A stretch of 64,000 nucleotides of DNA from Pseudomonas lundensis (lineage in GTDB: Bacteria; Pseudomonadota; Gammaproteobacteria; Pseudomonadales; Pseudomonadaceae). The notes beneath the pieces are model-generated. The model was given only the letters and a program-made list of their open reading frames with translations, was not told where the DNA came from and did not search any database. Shown piece by piece: positions 9,801 through 19,147 of the stretch. The stretch spans positions 186,001 to 250,000 of the forward strand of contig NZ_JYKY01000001.1 in the NCBI RefSeq assembly GCF_001042985.1, given 5' to 3'. Each line of letters starts with the position of its first letter. Positions within the stretch are counted from its first letter, which is position 1. The position numbers and the translations under genes were made by a program.

Positions 9801-11864
9801 CCACATTTCGTGGTGGGTCATCACTGTAAGTTGCAATAAAGGATCGGCTGTTGTGTCGCCCGCCCGCATCTGTGCAATGAACCGCTTGAGTTCAAGACGC
9901 GCTTTGAGTCGCTGAACACAATCATCCAGCAGGGCGGGAGGCGCTTTCTGATCGATAAAACTCTGTCGTACGGCTGATTCCTCTGTGCCCGAAGCTTTTA
10001 ATAAAGACAGTGCCTGCTCATCGCTGAGCCCCTGGAGGGATGTATCAAGGCGACGAACAAAGGTAGTGGTCGCCCATGTGTCGATTTCTTCAATTTCATG
10101 TATCCAGGCACCTTGACCATTGGAGGTGATTAACGGCGAATAGGCGTCAGGCCGGCTGGGGTGTTTCAGGCGGTAGGTATTTTCAGACTGGTGCTGCACT
10201 TGATACTGCTTGCCTTCCAGTGCCACATAACTTTTGTTCTGGTGAGTATAGAGTCCGCGTTTGTCTGCTTTAGTCGAGGCCGTGTGGGGAACGTCATGTT
10301 CAAACTGAGTGAGGTCCGGTTTCCAGAGCTGTTGGCTGCCGTCCGGCAGCTCAAACATGTCCAGCTCTTCAACCAGCGGCGACTTTTCGATGACAGGCGG
10401 CGCCGTAAATTCCTTGGCCAGTTTTCCTGCTGCCGCAATAAAGGCCACATTGATCAATACGCTTCGGGTATAGGACCAGGCGAGTGCCTGATCGTTTTGC
10501 TCCCACGCTTCAATGCCGTGGTAGAGGTCGGTCAGGATCTGTGCGGCGAAGACCACCGTCATCACTTCCCCCAGTCCGGGGATAAATAGCGCGGCGACAT
10601 TGAGTACATTCAGGCTGACGTCGAAATAATGCTCAAGTCGGTTGATCAGCGAGACGCGATTTATTTCCGACGTGGGCACGGCTAGAAAACGTGCGTCGTT
10701 CAGGAGCTGAAACTTCTTATATTCAACGAGATGACTAAACAGATTGCCCCGCACGGGTGTGCGCGTCATTTCAAGCGGGTCGTTATTGTGCTTGATAAAC
10801 CGTAAGTTCAAACGTTTGAGAAGCCTAAGTTTTTGAGACTGCGGCGCCAGGTGGATAAAAAACTGACGGTACTGCGCATCTTGCATTTTTCTCATCCAGT
10901 CGGCCGAGGCCATGCGGATGGAGGGGTACTCTTTGATGCAACTGATTGGGTCGCCGGGTATATAAAGTATGCAACGACGATCCAGTTCAAGCGGGTCGCC
11001 ATGTGACAGAATCATGGAGTTGAACGGGATGTCGTCCATGTGCAGGGCATTACACGTCAAGGGCAATGTATTGAATAAAGGTTTTTCTTCACCCTGGGCA
11101 TAACGTATCAACAGGCTATGGGTACTGGTGCTGATGTCACCTTTCATAAGTGCAATCTGAGCCTGTAGCATCAACACATCGCGATCATGGCGTTCGAAGG
11201 TGTGGATCAGTTGATGATTAGCGGCGCTGTCAGCGGGATTGAAAATGCGCGTGAGGTGAGCCTGGTACTTGCCACCGATATCCAGGTCTCGACACAGGCG
11301 AGCAAAATCAACCGGCGGGATATCAATCAAGCGTGGCGCCGGTTTGTCAGAGCCCTCTGATTGATGTGTCCATAAGTAAGAACCTTTCGGAAAACCGTCG
11401 GGTTGCGCCTGGCTTTCGTCGAAGTTATGCAGGGCTGCTTGCAGCAACGTTTGCGTCGTGGAACTTTCGACTTCTTGGGTGAATAGATTGAGTTTGGTGT
11501 GAGTGATGATGTTTTTTTCGACGTCGCATTCAATGCCGAATCGTTTGAGTAACGCCGCTTTTAATAATGGGCTTGCAAACGTATTAACGGTCTGCACCTG
11601 ATCCAGGTACGTGTTGACGGCTGTCATTGACAGGCTATTAAGGGCCTGTATTTCTTTAAGGGCTTCGCGTTGGGCCTGCGTGGCGCCGGTGTACCATGCC
11701 GGAAGAGAAAGTGCATGTTCAGGCAATTTTGACATGACTTGGTGCGGCGCCTGCCTGACGGCCTCACGGACAGTGTTTTTTATAAAGTCGTGGTGAATAC
11801 CCACTTCTTGCAAGTTGGGCAGGGTTTCAGATGCTGTATTTAAAACCGGTGTGGGTGTGGGCAT
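6834..11864 (-). CDS. Large LRR protein with dermonecrotic-toxin-like (DUF6543) region and C-terminal NEL E3 ubiquitin ligase domain
   Basis: Putative effector of 1676 residues. The N-terminal two thirds resembles the DUF6543/dermonecrotic-toxin family of large Pseudomonas proteins. A hydrophobic pair of segments at about residues 419-475 starts with FIPGLGEVMTVVFAAQ. A leucine-rich repeat block follows at about 1128-1310, with repeated LxxLxLxxNxL units such as LDLSHNKLDLLP. The C-terminus is an NEL domain like those of IpaH and SspH: the catalytic CxD motif is seen as TCVDRV with Cys1417 and Asp1419. Such enzymes ubiquitinate host proteins after delivery into eukaryotic cells. No secretion genes lie nearby and there is no signal peptide. 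Base composition looks more AT-rich than the neighbours, which suggests transfer. The start has GGAG 9 bases upstream. Confidence 0.85.
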   Translation of the reverse strand: MPTPTPVLNTASETLPNLQEVGIHHDFIKNTVREAVRQAPHQVMSKLPEHALSLPAWYTGATQAQREALKEIQALNSLSMTAVNTYLDQVQTVNTFASPLLKAALLKRFGIECDVEKNIITHTKLNLFTQEVESSTTQTLLQAALHNFDESQAQPDGFPKGSYLWTHQSEGSDKPAPRLIDIPPVDFARLCRDLDIGGKYQAHLTRIFNPADSAANHQLIHTFERHDRDVLMLQAQIALMKGDISTSTHSLLIRYAQGEEKPLFNTLPLTCNALHMDDIPFNSMILSHGDPLELDRRCILYIPGDPISCIKEYPSIRMASADWMRKMQDAQYRQFFIHLAPQSQKLRLLKRLNLRFIKHNNDPLEMTRTPVRGNLFSHLVEYKKFQLLNDARFLAVPTSEINRVSLINRLEHYFDVSLNVLNVAALFIPGLGEVMTVVFAAQILTDLYHGIEAWEQNDQALAWSYTRSVLINVAFIAAAGKLAKEFTAPPVIEKSPLVEELDMFELPDGSQQLWKPDLTQFEHDVPHTASTKADKRGLYTHQNKSYVALEGKQYQVQHQSENTYRLKHPSRPDAYSPLITSNGQGAWIHEIEEIDTWATTTFVRRLDTSLQGLSDEQALSLLKASGTEESAVRQSFIDQKAPPALLDDCVQRLKARLELKRFIAQMRAGDTTADPLLQLTVMTHHEMWTPKKNLRCIDSSGKVIMEYGPVTEGKTPVIQVLDSQVREGQLLKTVLMSLSNAEIESLIGTDPVTGTVVLDLNEQATLLSSRIADHAQHLQENVLDAVYAQSQESEDLWVKKLKEAHPTLPLSAANEIISTANTSEIVQLEAGRIALRLQEEARLLEEENRLMRAYEGFYFDYRTSPDAHKLILHSLADMPGWPTDFRLEVHDLKLSGTLLDQVGAPDASIRKVLVKQGDRYITYNGEDQMLHPLDDMYTSVLHALPDLQRAELGFPHTSQGQQLKEALKQHQPLTRSRLRTVLGMPPEILAPRSPLRLAKGRTGYPRLEIEGARCTRAPFACISTHPRRIRHLKSKLYPAHSTEDVQNFIGVDSLFSREGLNRLEALNKELKGLKKTLEDWQQEPLEFVQISDAHIRQVHLRDKARFADKLIKCWQRTPDSGNLVHGSRLDFSNTQLGTLPTLEADFSHVTSLKMNNQYLHPSMDSFLKHFPSLRELSLESAHLRKLPESLFTLQELNVLKLHKNKLVFTEETAGKLANLKKITVLDLSHNKLDLLPDFSQMTELRRLNLSQNRLTQWPAGVNQLQHLTHFDLRANSITSLPAGYFQLPAIRLRSTFLHDNPLNARTHDLVNELRTRLGLPLETRVHVADTPHPANLWLSADTPPADIRLKNELWDALHAEPDSENFFKVIRDLVASADYERDRILLTDRVWQVLETAALDSEFRATVFAHSIENETCVDRVSTLFSRFGYRVLLREALLAEGAEKELALLKLMKSEVRLIELNDIAQTQIELQQAAYETARRNAQLSVSEIDRLKPDPLEVKLIYQVDLAKRLELLWQPAHMKFRNVAKVTPAQIEDAYQIVVNKEARPGFMAKQLLEQEPWKNHIESTYKASIKTSNALFDQRYLELENLRETHQLWVDATQAGDQALLTSLQSELKQLAEKLVIDERKVFTQSSAFEDLYHAELTAVATNKAKTLEQITQGILDKKLLEVIEEE

Positions 11865-12028
11865 CGAGTTGTCTCCAGACAGTTAAAAATACGAGTCTAG
11901 AAAGTTTATCGTGCGCTAAAAAGTCTAAATAGTTGATGGTGTCAGTCAGTGGGTGAGCATATATTGAAGTGCAAGAAGTAACTAATTAATACCGGTGTTT
12001 TTTTAAGTGTGCCCGTTTCTTTCAAGCG

Positions 12029-12059
12029 ACCGGGGGATAGGCATGTTCATTCCCCCGGT
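12029..12059 (-). terminator. Hairpin after the FMN glutamate-synthase-like gene
   Basis: ACCGGGGGA (12029-12037) pairs perfectly with TCCCCCGGT (12051-12059), 17 bp after the stop codon of the leftward gene. There is no T run after it in that direction, so it may be a Rho-assisted terminator or a 3' end stabiliser. Confidence 0.5.
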
Positions 12060-12075
12060 GCCGCACGACTGAACC

Positions 12076-13695
12076 TTATGCCGTCGCAATCACGTTGGGT
12101 TCAAAGCTGTCTGCTCGTGCCATTTGCCACATGCGCGAATAAAACTCGCCATTGACTTCACCGATCAATAACTCACCGGGCTTGAGGAAGACGTGTAATT
12201 GGGAGAACAGTTTGACTTCGGTTGCCGAGACTCGACGTACCAAGTGCTTGGCCTGGAGCTGTGACGGGTGCTCAAGGCCCGCCGCTGCCAGCATCTCTGC
12301 CAGCCCTTTGAGCGTGTTGCGATGGAAGTGGAACACCCGCTGCGCTTTGTCGGGCACCACCAGTGCACGTTGACGCAAGGGGTCTTGGGTGGCAACGCCG
12401 GTGGGGCATCGGTTGGTGTGGCACGACTGCGACTGAATGCAGCCGATGGCGAACATGAAGCCGCGCGCGGAGTTGGCCCAGTCCGCGCCGATGGCCAGCA
12501 CGCTGGCGATGTCGAAGGCGCTGACGATTTTGCCGCTGGCGCCCAGTTTGATCTTGCTGCGCAGGTTCAATCCCACCAGCGTGTTGTGCACGAACAGCAG
12601 CCCTTCGCGCATGGGCGCACCCATGTGGTCAGTGAATTCCACCGGGGCGGCGCCTGTGCCGCCTTCCTTGCCGTCGATCACGATAAAGTCAGGGAGGATG
12701 CCAGTTTCGAGCATTGCCTTGGCGATGCCCATGAACTCCCACGGGTGACCCAGACAGAATTTGAAGCCCACGGGTTTTCCCCCGGACAATTCGCGCAATT
12801 GGGCAATCCAGCGCATCAGCTCGATAGGGGTCGAAAACGCGCTGTGCCGCGACGGCGAAATGCAGTCTTCACCCATCATGATGCCGCGTGTTTCTGCGAT
12901 CTCTTGCGTCACTTTGTCTTTAGGCAAGATCCCGCCATGGCCGGGTTTGGCGCCTTGGCTCATCTTGATTTCGATCATGCGCACTTGCGGGTTTTGCGCC
13001 TGGACGGCGAAGCGCTCCGGGTCGAAGCGCCCGTCGGCGGTGCGGCACCCAAAATAACCGCTGCCCAGTTCCCAGGTCAGGTCGCCGCCGTTTTCCCGGT
13101 GGTAAGGGCTGATACTGCCTTCGCCCGTGTCATGGGCAAAATTACCCAGCTTGGCGCCCTGGTTCAGTGCGCGGATCGCGTTGGCGCTGAGGGAGCCAAA
13201 GCTCATGGCCGAGATGTTGAACACCGACGCGGAGTACGGCTGGGTGCACTGTGGGCCGCCTACCATCACCCGAAAACTGGCCGGGTCGCTCAGTGGCGCA
13301 GGGCGCATGGAGTGGCCGATGAACTCGAAGCCCGACTGGTACACGTCAATCAGCGTGCCGAACGGTTTATCAGCGCTTTCATTTTTGGCGCGGGAATAGA
13401 CCAGCGAGCGTTGGGCGCGAGAGAAGGGCAGCGCATCGCTGTCGGACTCCAACAAATACTGGCGAATTTCCGGGCGGATGGTTTCAACCATGTAGCGGAT
13501 GTTGCCTAGAATCGGGTAGTTGCGGCGCACCGCGTGGGGTGTTTGCAGCAGGTCGAAAATACCGATCAGGCTCAACACCAGGGTGACCGCAGTAAATGGC
13601 CACAACCACTCGTGGTGCATGAACGGCAGGCTGGCAAGCGTGAAAATCACGCAAAAGGCAAAAAACGCATAACGGCTCAACAGTGACAGGCTCAT
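12076..13695 (-). CDS. FMN-binding glutamate synthase-family protein
   Basis: Membrane-anchored relative of the glutamate synthase FMN domain, 539 residues. Two N-terminal hydrophobic segments (about 8-45) precede a GltB-type (beta/alpha)8 barrel. Visible motifs are NISAMSFGSLS, GEGSISPYHRENGGDL, KMSQGAKPGHGG, IDGKEGGTGAAP and the three-cysteine 3Fe-4S site in CIQSQSCHTNRCPTGVA. It lacks the amidotransferase and C-terminal GXGXG domains of true GltB, so ammonia-dependent glutamate synthesis is not assured; the physiological substrate of this family is not settled. The ribosome site AGGAAA is well placed. It is monocistronic. Confidence 0.85.
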   Translation of the reverse strand: MSLSLLSRYAFFAFCVIFTLASLPFMHHEWLWPFTAVTLVLSLIGIFDLLQTPHAVRRNYPILGNIRYMVETIRPEIRQYLLESDSDALPFSRAQRSLVYSRAKNESADKPFGTLIDVYQSGFEFIGHSMRPAPLSDPASFRVMVGGPQCTQPYSASVFNISAMSFGSLSANAIRALNQGAKLGNFAHDTGEGSISPYHRENGGDLTWELGSGYFGCRTADGRFDPERFAVQAQNPQVRMIEIKMSQGAKPGHGGILPKDKVTQEIAETRGIMMGEDCISPSRHSAFSTPIELMRWIAQLRELSGGKPVGFKFCLGHPWEFMGIAKAMLETGILPDFIVIDGKEGGTGAAPVEFTDHMGAPMREGLLFVHNTLVGLNLRSKIKLGASGKIVSAFDIASVLAIGADWANSARGFMFAIGCIQSQSCHTNRCPTGVATQDPLRQRALVVPDKAQRVFHFHRNTLKGLAEMLAAAGLEHPSQLQAKHLVRRVSATEVKLFSQLHVFLKPGELLIGEVNGEFYSRMWQMARADSFEPNVIATA

Positions 13696-14125
13696 ACGGT
13701 TTCCTGTTTCAGGCTTATTTGTTCAGTCAGGCCATTGCGCCTGAAGGGCTCGCATGTAACACGAGCGGGGACTCACGGTGTGATCAGGTTCTGTCCGAAA
13801 TGTCTCTGCGCTCGATGAGGCGGCGTTTAAGACATTTCATACAGATCCTAGAGGCCCTCTCTTTTTAGCCTGGAGGTTTCCCCGGGGAGGCGCTTGCGCT
13901 GTATCAAGCAAGCGCCAGTACAGAAAGCAGACTCGCCATTGAACGAGATTTCGCAGGGCGCAGCATCCCGACGAAAGTCGTGGCGTAAACACACACCGCA
14001 TCAATGACGGGGCTTTCAAGGGGCTCACCATACAGACTGAAGCGGGCAGCGCGCTATCTGTGTCTTTTCGTCAGGGGGCTGTCATGTGATCCTTCGCGCT
14101 CTTTCTGGTTAGTTGGCTGATTCTT
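13696..14125. other. Intergenic region with two inverted repeats
   Basis: This 430-bp divergent region has no convincing gene. GAAATGTCT (13797-13805) is repeated inverted as AGACATTTC (13830-13838) with 24 bases between. GGCGCTTGC (13889-13897) pairs with GCAAGCGCC (13908-13916) across a 10-base loop. The second is REP-like in form. A 64-codon open frame at 13837-14031 (minus) has no family features. Confidence 0.5.
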
Positions 14126-14563
14126 GTGAGTTCTTCAGATATTTCCTGCGCTATCCTTCCCAACACCATTCGCATCGCGGCGGCCGTACTGATCGGCCCT
14201 GACGGTCAGACCTTGCTGGTGCGCAAGCGCGGTACCCAAGCGTTCATGCAGCCGGGTGGCAAAATCGATGCCCATGAGCAACCCATCGACGCGTTGGCCC
14301 GAGAGCTGGAAGAAGAGCTGGCGCTCACGATCGACCCGGCCCGTGCCACCTATTTGGGGCATTTTTGCGCGCCTGCGGTGAATGAACCGGGGTTTGAAGT
14401 GCAGGCCGAACTGTTTTTGCTGCACATCGATGCGGTCGTGGCCCCGGCTGCGGAGATCGAGGAAGTGCAGTGGATTGATCCGTGCGGGGACGGTGGCCTA
14501 ACTCTGGCCCCTTTGACCCGTGATGTGATTTTGCCGTTCTACCGTCAGATTATTCCTGCCTGA
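14126..14563 (+). CDS. Nudix hydrolase
   Basis: Small soluble hydrolase of nucleoside-diphosphate-linked compounds, 145 residues. The Nudix box begins at Gly45 (GGKIDAHE) and continues with RELEEELAL at 59-67; Ala replaces the usual Gly in the last EExGU unit. The metal-binding REXXEE glutamates are present. The substrate cannot be told. The start is GTG at 14126 with no strong ribosome site, so it is the least certain part. It lies 32 bp before a LysE-type exporter on the same strand, so co-transcription is likely. Confidence 0.85.
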   Translation: MSSSDISCAILPNTIRIAAAVLIGPDGQTLLVRKRGTQAFMQPGGKIDAHEQPIDALARELEEELALTIDPARATYLGHFCAPAVNEPGFEVQAELFLLHIDAVVAPAAEIEEVQWIDPCGDGGLTLAPLTRDVILPFYRQIIPA

Positions 14564-14595
14564 TCCCGACTGACTGCTGACAAGGACTGTCCCTG

Positions 14596-15231
14596 ATGCC
14601 TGCCCATGATTTGCTGATGTTTGCCGCCGCGTGTCTGGTGATGGTGCTGACGCCCGGGCCGAACATGATCTACCTGATCTCTCGTTCGATCTGTCAGGGT
14701 CGTAAGGCGGGCGTGACGTCGCTGCTGGGCGTGGTGGCCGGCTTTTTCGTGCACATGCTGGCGGCTGCGATCGGGCTTACGGCCGTGTTCCTCGCGGTTC
14801 CACTGGCCTATGAAGCCTTGAAGTGGGCAGGCGCGCTGTACCTCTTATGGATGGCCTGGCAAGCGGTGCGACCCGGCGCGCGCTCGCCGTTCGACGCCCG
14901 GGAGTTGCTGCCGGATGCCCCGTCAAGGCTGGTTCTGATGGGGTTCTTGACCAGTGTGCTGAACCCCAAGGTGGCGATGTTCTACCTGTCGATTTTTCCG
15001 CAGTTCATCAGCCCGGAGCACGGTTCGCTGTTTATCCAAAGTATCCTGTTGGGCCTGACGCAAATCAGCGTCAGTTTCACCGTGAATCTGTTGATCGCAT
15101 TGTTCGCTTCCGGCATTGCCGTCTGGTTCGTGCGCAACCCGCTGTGGTTGGCCGTGCAGCGTTATGTGATGGGCGGGGTGCTGGCTGCGCTGGCCGTGAG
15201 ACTGATGCTGGAGCAACGAAAAACCGTATGA
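14596..15231 (+). CDS. LysE/RhtB-family amino acid exporter
   Basis: Inner-membrane exporter of 211 residues with about six hydrophobic segments. The family signature near the N-terminus is present: LVMVLTPGPNMIYLISRS, followed by GRKAGVTSLLGVVAG, and NPKVAMFYLSIFPQF in the middle. Relatives export lysine, threonine, homoserine lactone or other amino acids; the substrate here is unknown. AAGGA stands 10 bases before the ATG. A GNAT acetyltransferase gene follows after 12 bp, so exporter and acetyltransferase may act together on an amino compound. Confidence 0.9.
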   Translation: MPAHDLLMFAAACLVMVLTPGPNMIYLISRSICQGRKAGVTSLLGVVAGFFVHMLAAAIGLTAVFLAVPLAYEALKWAGALYLLWMAWQAVRPGARSPFDARELLPDAPSRLVLMGFLTSVLNPKVAMFYLSIFPQFISPEHGSLFIQSILLGLTQISVSFTVNLLIALFASGIAVWFVRNPLWLAVQRYVMGGVLAALAVRLMLEQRKTV

Positions 15232-15243
15232 CGTGGACCTGTA

Positions 15244-15774
15244 ATGGCTATAGAACTGCTTAATCCTTCACACGCCAGGGCGTATCGCCAGCTTATGCTT
15301 GAGGCGTACGCACTACACCCCGAGGCCTTTGTCTCTAGCATTACCCGCCGTGAAGCGATGCCGCTGAGCTGGTGGCAATCGCAGCTGGATGACGAACTGA
15401 GCACGCTGTATGGCGCGTTTGTGGAGGGGCAGCTGGTGGGGGTTGTCGGTCTGGCGTTCGAACCCTGGGAAGACATGCAGCACAAGGCCACCTTATTTGG
15501 CTTGTACGTGGGTGAACACTGCCGGGGGCAGGGGCTGGGCGAGCAACTGGTGCACGTTGTGCTGTCACTGGCTGAAGAAGAACCCGATCTCAACGTGATT
15601 GAGCTGACGGTGAGTGCGAACAGTCTCCCGGCATTGGCGCTGTACACCCGTTGCGGGTTTCAGCAGTCGGGCCTGGAAGACTGCGCCATCAGGGTGGGCG
15701 AGGACTATTACGACCGTGTGCACATGCGCCGACAGGTCAATCGACCGGATGACCCGGCAGGCGCAGCTGCATAG
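15244..15774 (+). CDS. GNAT-family N-acetyltransferase
   Basis: Acetyl-CoA-dependent N-acetyltransferase of 176 residues. The acetyl-CoA-binding motif A is visible as GLYVGEHCRGQGLGEQL, and motif B as SANSLPALALYTRCGF. The acceptor is unknown. It is the third gene of a probable nudix-lysE-GNAT transcription unit and is convergent with metR; no clear terminator separates them. Confidence 0.9.
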   Translation: MAIELLNPSHARAYRQLMLEAYALHPEAFVSSITRREAMPLSWWQSQLDDELSTLYGAFVEGQLVGVVGLAFEPWEDMQHKATLFGLYVGEHCRGQGLGEQLVHVVLSLAEEEPDLNVIELTVSANSLPALALYTRCGFQQSGLEDCAIRVGEDYYDRVHMRRQVNRPDDPAGAAA

Positions 15775-15807
15775 CTGCGCCCGGCGTCGACAGGTGCAGA
15801 GCGCGTT

Positions 15808-16725
15808 TCAACGCACCGCGCTGACACCGTCCAGCGTCGAGAACGAGGTGTCCTTGGCGGTCAGCAGGAAGTCGCGCATGTAGGGCGCATCCAGCATGTC
15901 TGCCCGAATGGCTGCGTAGAGTGTGGCGAACAAGCCTTTTTCCCCCAGGCGCTTGGCCTTTACATAGCCCCGCGAGCTGTATTCATGCAGCGCCCAGTGC
16001 GGCATGCCGCAGACCCCGCGCCCGCTGGCGACCAGTTGCATCATCATGACGGTCAGCTCCGAGGTGCGCACTTGCGCGGGCTCCACGTCGGCGGGTTCCA
16101 GAAAGCGGGTGAAGATATCGAGGCGATCACGTTCCACCGGATAGGTAATCAACGTTTCGCTTTTCAGGTCGTCGGGCACGATAAACGGCTTGCTGGCCAA
16201 CGGGTGCTGATTGGCCACTGCCAACATGGCTTCGTAGGTGAACAACGGCACATACGTCAGGCCCGCAATCTCCTGCGGGTCGGAAGTCACCACCAGGTCC
16301 AGGTCGCCTCGGGCCAGCGCCGGGAGCGGGGCGAAGGCAAACCCCGAGGCCAGATCGAGCTCCACCTCGGGCCATGCATCGCGGAACTGGTCGATGGTCG
16401 GCATCAGCCACTGAAAGCAGCTGTGGCATTCGATGGCCATGTGCAGGCGTCCGGCCGTGCCGCCCACCAGACGCGCGATATCACGCTCCGCGCTGCGCAT
16501 CAGTGGCAGCATGGCGTCGGCCAGTTGCAACAGGCGTAAACCGGCACTGGTGAAGCGCACGGGTTTGGTTTTGCGCACGAACAACGGCATGCCCATGCGT
16601 TCTTCCAACTCTTTGAATTGATGAGACAACGCCGACTGGGTCAGGTGCAGGCGTTCTGCCGCTTCCACCAGGCTGTCGGATTCGCGCAAGGCGTGCAGGG
16701 TTTTGAGGTGACGAATTTCCAGCAC
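15808..16725 (-). CDS. metR: LysR-family regulator of methionine synthesis, MetR
   Basis: Homocysteine-responsive LysR activator of 305 residues, divergent from metE. The N-terminal helix-turn-helix is typical (HLTQSALSHQFKELEERMG), and the effector domain begins with the MetR hallmark AIECHSCFQWLMP, closely matching E. coli MetR. I chose GTG at 16725 because GGAG lies 5 bases upstream; the longer frame to 16758 lacks a ribosome site. Known MetR proteins activate metE when homocysteine builds up and repress their own gene. The gene pair and a TGAG-N5-CTCA site between them support this role. Confidence 0.92.
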   Translation of the reverse strand: MLEIRHLKTLHALRESDSLVEAAERLHLTQSALSHQFKELEERMGMPLFVRKTKPVRFTSAGLRLLQLADAMLPLMRSAERDIARLVGGTAGRLHMAIECHSCFQWLMPTIDQFRDAWPEVELDLASGFAFAPLPALARGDLDLVVTSDPQEIAGLTYVPLFTYEAMLAVANQHPLASKPFIVPDDLKSETLITYPVERDRLDIFTRFLEPADVEPAQVRTSELTVMMMQLVASGRGVCGMPHWALHEYSSRGYVKAKRLGEKGLFATLYAAIRADMLDAPYMRDFLLTAKDTSFSTLDGVSAVR

Positions 16726-16766
16726 GGGTGCTCCATGAGTAATTTTGATGATGAACACGAAAACGT

Positions 16767-16779
16767 TGAGTTTGTCTCA
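16767..16779. promoter_or_regulatory. Candidate MetR binding site in the metR-metE intergenic region
   Basis: TGAGTTTGTCTCA is an inverted repeat TGAG-N5-CTCA, close to the MetR consensus TGAA-N5-TTCA and of the T-N11-A form used by LysR proteins. It lies 54 bp before the metE start and 42 bp before the metR start. Confidence 0.6.
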
Positions 16780-16832
16780 TGTTGCACCGTCTGTCGATAA
16801 TTGGGCCATTACTGACATGGAGGAATGCCGTC

Positions 16833-19145
16833 ATGGCCCTGGCCCACAATCTTGGTTTCCCACGCATCGGCGCGGATCGCGAACTTAAAAAAGCCCTTGA
16901 AGCCTATTGGAAAGGCGACATCGACCACGCCGCGCTGCAAGCCGTGGGCCGTGAATTGCGCGCCAAACACTGGCAACTGCAAAAAGACGCGGGTATTGAT
17001 CTGCTGCCCGTGGGCGATTTCGCCTGGTACGACCAGGTGCTGACTCATTCACTGACCTTCGGGGCGATCCCGGCGCGTTTCGCCAACACGCTGGACCACA
17101 ACGGCCGCCCGACCCTGGACACCCTGTTCGCCATGGCTCGTGGCGCCAGCCACAGCTGCTGCGGCGGCGAACACAGCCAAGGCCAGTACGCTCAGGAACT
17201 GACCAAGTGGTTCGACACCAACTATCACTACCTGGTCCCGGAATTTACGCCGGATCAGCGCTTCGAGCTGAGCTGGAACGAACTGTTTGAGGAAGTCGAT
17301 GAAGCGCTGGCGTTGGGCCACAAGGTCAAGCCCGTCATCATCGGTCCGCTGACGTATCTGTGGCTGGGCAAGGCCAAAGGCAACGCGTTCGACAAACTCG
17401 ACCTGCTGGAAAACCTGCTGCCGGTGTACGCACAGATCCTTTCGCGCCTGGCTGAGCAAGGGGTGGAGTGGGTGCAGATCGACGAGCCGATCCTGTCGCT
17501 GGACTTGCCGCAAGCCTGGAAAAACGCCTTCGAACGCGCGTATCACATTCTTCAGTACTCGCCCCTGAAAAAACTGGTGGCGACTTACTTCAGCGGGCTG
17601 GAAGACAACCTTGGTCTGGCGGTCAGCCTGCCGGTGGAGGGGCTGCACGTTGATCTGGTGCGCGCTCAGGACCAGTTGCACGGGATTCTGGATCGCCTGC
17701 CGACCTATAAAGTGCTGTCGCTGGGACTGGTCAATGGTCGCAACGTGTGGCGCTGTGACCTGGAAAACGCCTTGGCGCAATTGCAACTGGCCGAAGAACG
17801 TTTTGGGGACAATGTGTGGGTCGCTGGTTCGTGCTCGCTGTTGCACAGCCCGGTGGACCTGGACCGCGAAACCCAACTGGACGCGGAGCTCAAAGGCTGG
17901 CTCGCCTTCGCCAAACAAAAATGCAGCGAAATCGCCGTGCTGCGTGATGCCCTGAACATCCCGCAAGACCCAAAGGTGCAACAGGCGCTGGCCGAAAGCC
18001 GCGCGCTACAGCACAGCCGTGCCCACTCGCCGCGCATCCATAAACCAGTGGTGCAAGCGCGCCTGGAGGCCATCACGGCCGCTGACAGCCAGCGTCAATC
18101 GCCCTTTGCCGAACGTATCGAAGTGCAGCGTGCGCGCTTGAACCTGCCAGCGTTTCCGACCACAACCATCGGCTCCTTCCCGCAGACAGCTTCGATTCGT
18201 CTGGCGCGTCAGTCGTACAAACAGGGCAAGTTGTCGACCAGCGAATACACCGACGCCATGCACAGTGAAATCCGCAATGCCGTAGAGACTCAGGAGCGCC
18301 TCGGTCTGGACGTGCTGGTTCACGGCGAAGCCGAACGCAATGACATGGTCGAATACTTCGCCGAGCAACTGGACGGCTACGTGTTCACTCACTATGGCTG
18401 GGTGCAGAGCTACGGTTCGCGCTGCGTGAAACCGGCGATCATTTTTGGTGACCTGAGCCGCCCCAACGCCATGACCGTGGAGTGGATCACGTACGCCCAA
18501 GGCCTGACCGACAAAGTCATGAAGGGCATGCTGACCGGCCCTGTGACCATGTTGATGTGGTCATTCCCGCGCGAAGACGTGCCGCGCAACGTGCAAGCGC
18601 GACAATTGGCGCTGGCCATCCGTGACGAAGTGCTCGACCTGGAAAAAGCCGGTATCAAGATTGTGCAAATTGACGAAGCGGCGTTCCGCGAAGGTTTGCC
18701 GTTACGCCGCGCGCAGTGGCAGGAGTACCTGGACTGGGCGGTGGAAGCCTTCCGCCTGTGCGCCTCGGGCGTGGGTGACGAAACCCAGATCCACACCCAC
18801 ATGTGCTACAGCGAATTCAACGACGTGATCCAGTCGATTGCCGCGATGGATGCTGACGTGATAACCATCGAAACCTCGCGCTCGGACATGGAGTTGCTGG
18901 AGGCCTTTGAAGCGTTCGATTACCCGAACGACATTGGACCGGGGGTCTATGACATCCACTCGCCACGGGTGCCGGACACGGCGCAAATGGTCAAATTGCT
19001 GAGCAAGGCCGCGCAGCGCATCCCGGCAGAACGGTTGTGGGTCAACCCCGATTGCGGCCTCAAAACCCGCGCCTGGGCCGAGACTGAAGCCGCGTTGATC
19101 AACATGGTGGCCGCCGCCCGCAAGCTACGGGCTGAAGTGGCCTGA
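16833..19145 (+). CDS. metE: Cobalamin-independent methionine synthase
   Basis: 5-methyltetrahydropteroyltriglutamate-homocysteine S-methyltransferase, 770 residues, cytosolic, final step of methionine synthesis without B12. It starts with [20 protein letters not shown] and has the C-terminal [10 protein letters not shown] segment and zinc-site residues in HTHMCYSEF (His and Cys) plus a Cys near the end ([10 protein letters not shown]). Length is close to the 753 residues of E. coli MetE. The ATG at 16833 follows a GGAGG site; the upstream open frame is not used. It is controlled by the divergent metR. Its stop codon lies only 2 bp from the stop of the convergent response-regulator gene. Confidence 0.97.
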   Translation: MALAHNLGFPRIGADRELKKALEAYWKGDIDHAALQAVGRELRAKHWQLQKDAGIDLLPVGDFAWYDQVLTHSLTFGAIPARFANTLDHNGRPTLDTLFAMARGASHSCCGGEHSQGQYAQELTKWFDTNYHYLVPEFTPDQRFELSWNELFEEVDEALALGHKVKPVIIGPLTYLWLGKAKGNAFDKLDLLENLLPVYAQILSRLAEQGVEWVQIDEPILSLDLPQAWKNAFERAYHILQYSPLKKLVATYFSGLEDNLGLAVSLPVEGLHVDLVRAQDQLHGILDRLPTYKVLSLGLVNGRNVWRCDLENALAQLQLAEERFGDNVWVAGSCSLLHSPVDLDRETQLDAELKGWLAFAKQKCSEIAVLRDALNIPQDPKVQQALAESRALQHSRAHSPRIHKPVVQARLEAITAADSQRQSPFAERIEVQRARLNLPAFPTTTIGSFPQTASIRLARQSYKQGKLSTSEYTDAMHSEIRNAVETQERLGLDVLVHGEAERNDMVEYFAEQLDGYVFTHYGWVQSYGSRCVKPAIIFGDLSRPNAMTVEWITYAQGLTDKVMKGMLTGPVTMLMWSFPREDVPRNVQARQLALAIRDEVLDLEKAGIKIVQIDEAAFREGLPLRRAQWQEYLDWAVEAFRLCASGVGDETQIHTHMCYSEFNDVIQSIAAMDADVITIETSRSDMELLEAFEAFDYPNDIGPGVYDIHSPRVPDTAQMVKLLSKAAQRIPAERLWVNPDCGLKTRAWAETEAALINMVAAARKLRAEVA

Positions 19146-19147
19146 CT

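Noticed and set aside
13837..14031. 64-codon frame in the gap before the nudix gene
   Set aside because: No ribosome site, no recognisable features, and it overlaps the inverted repeats.
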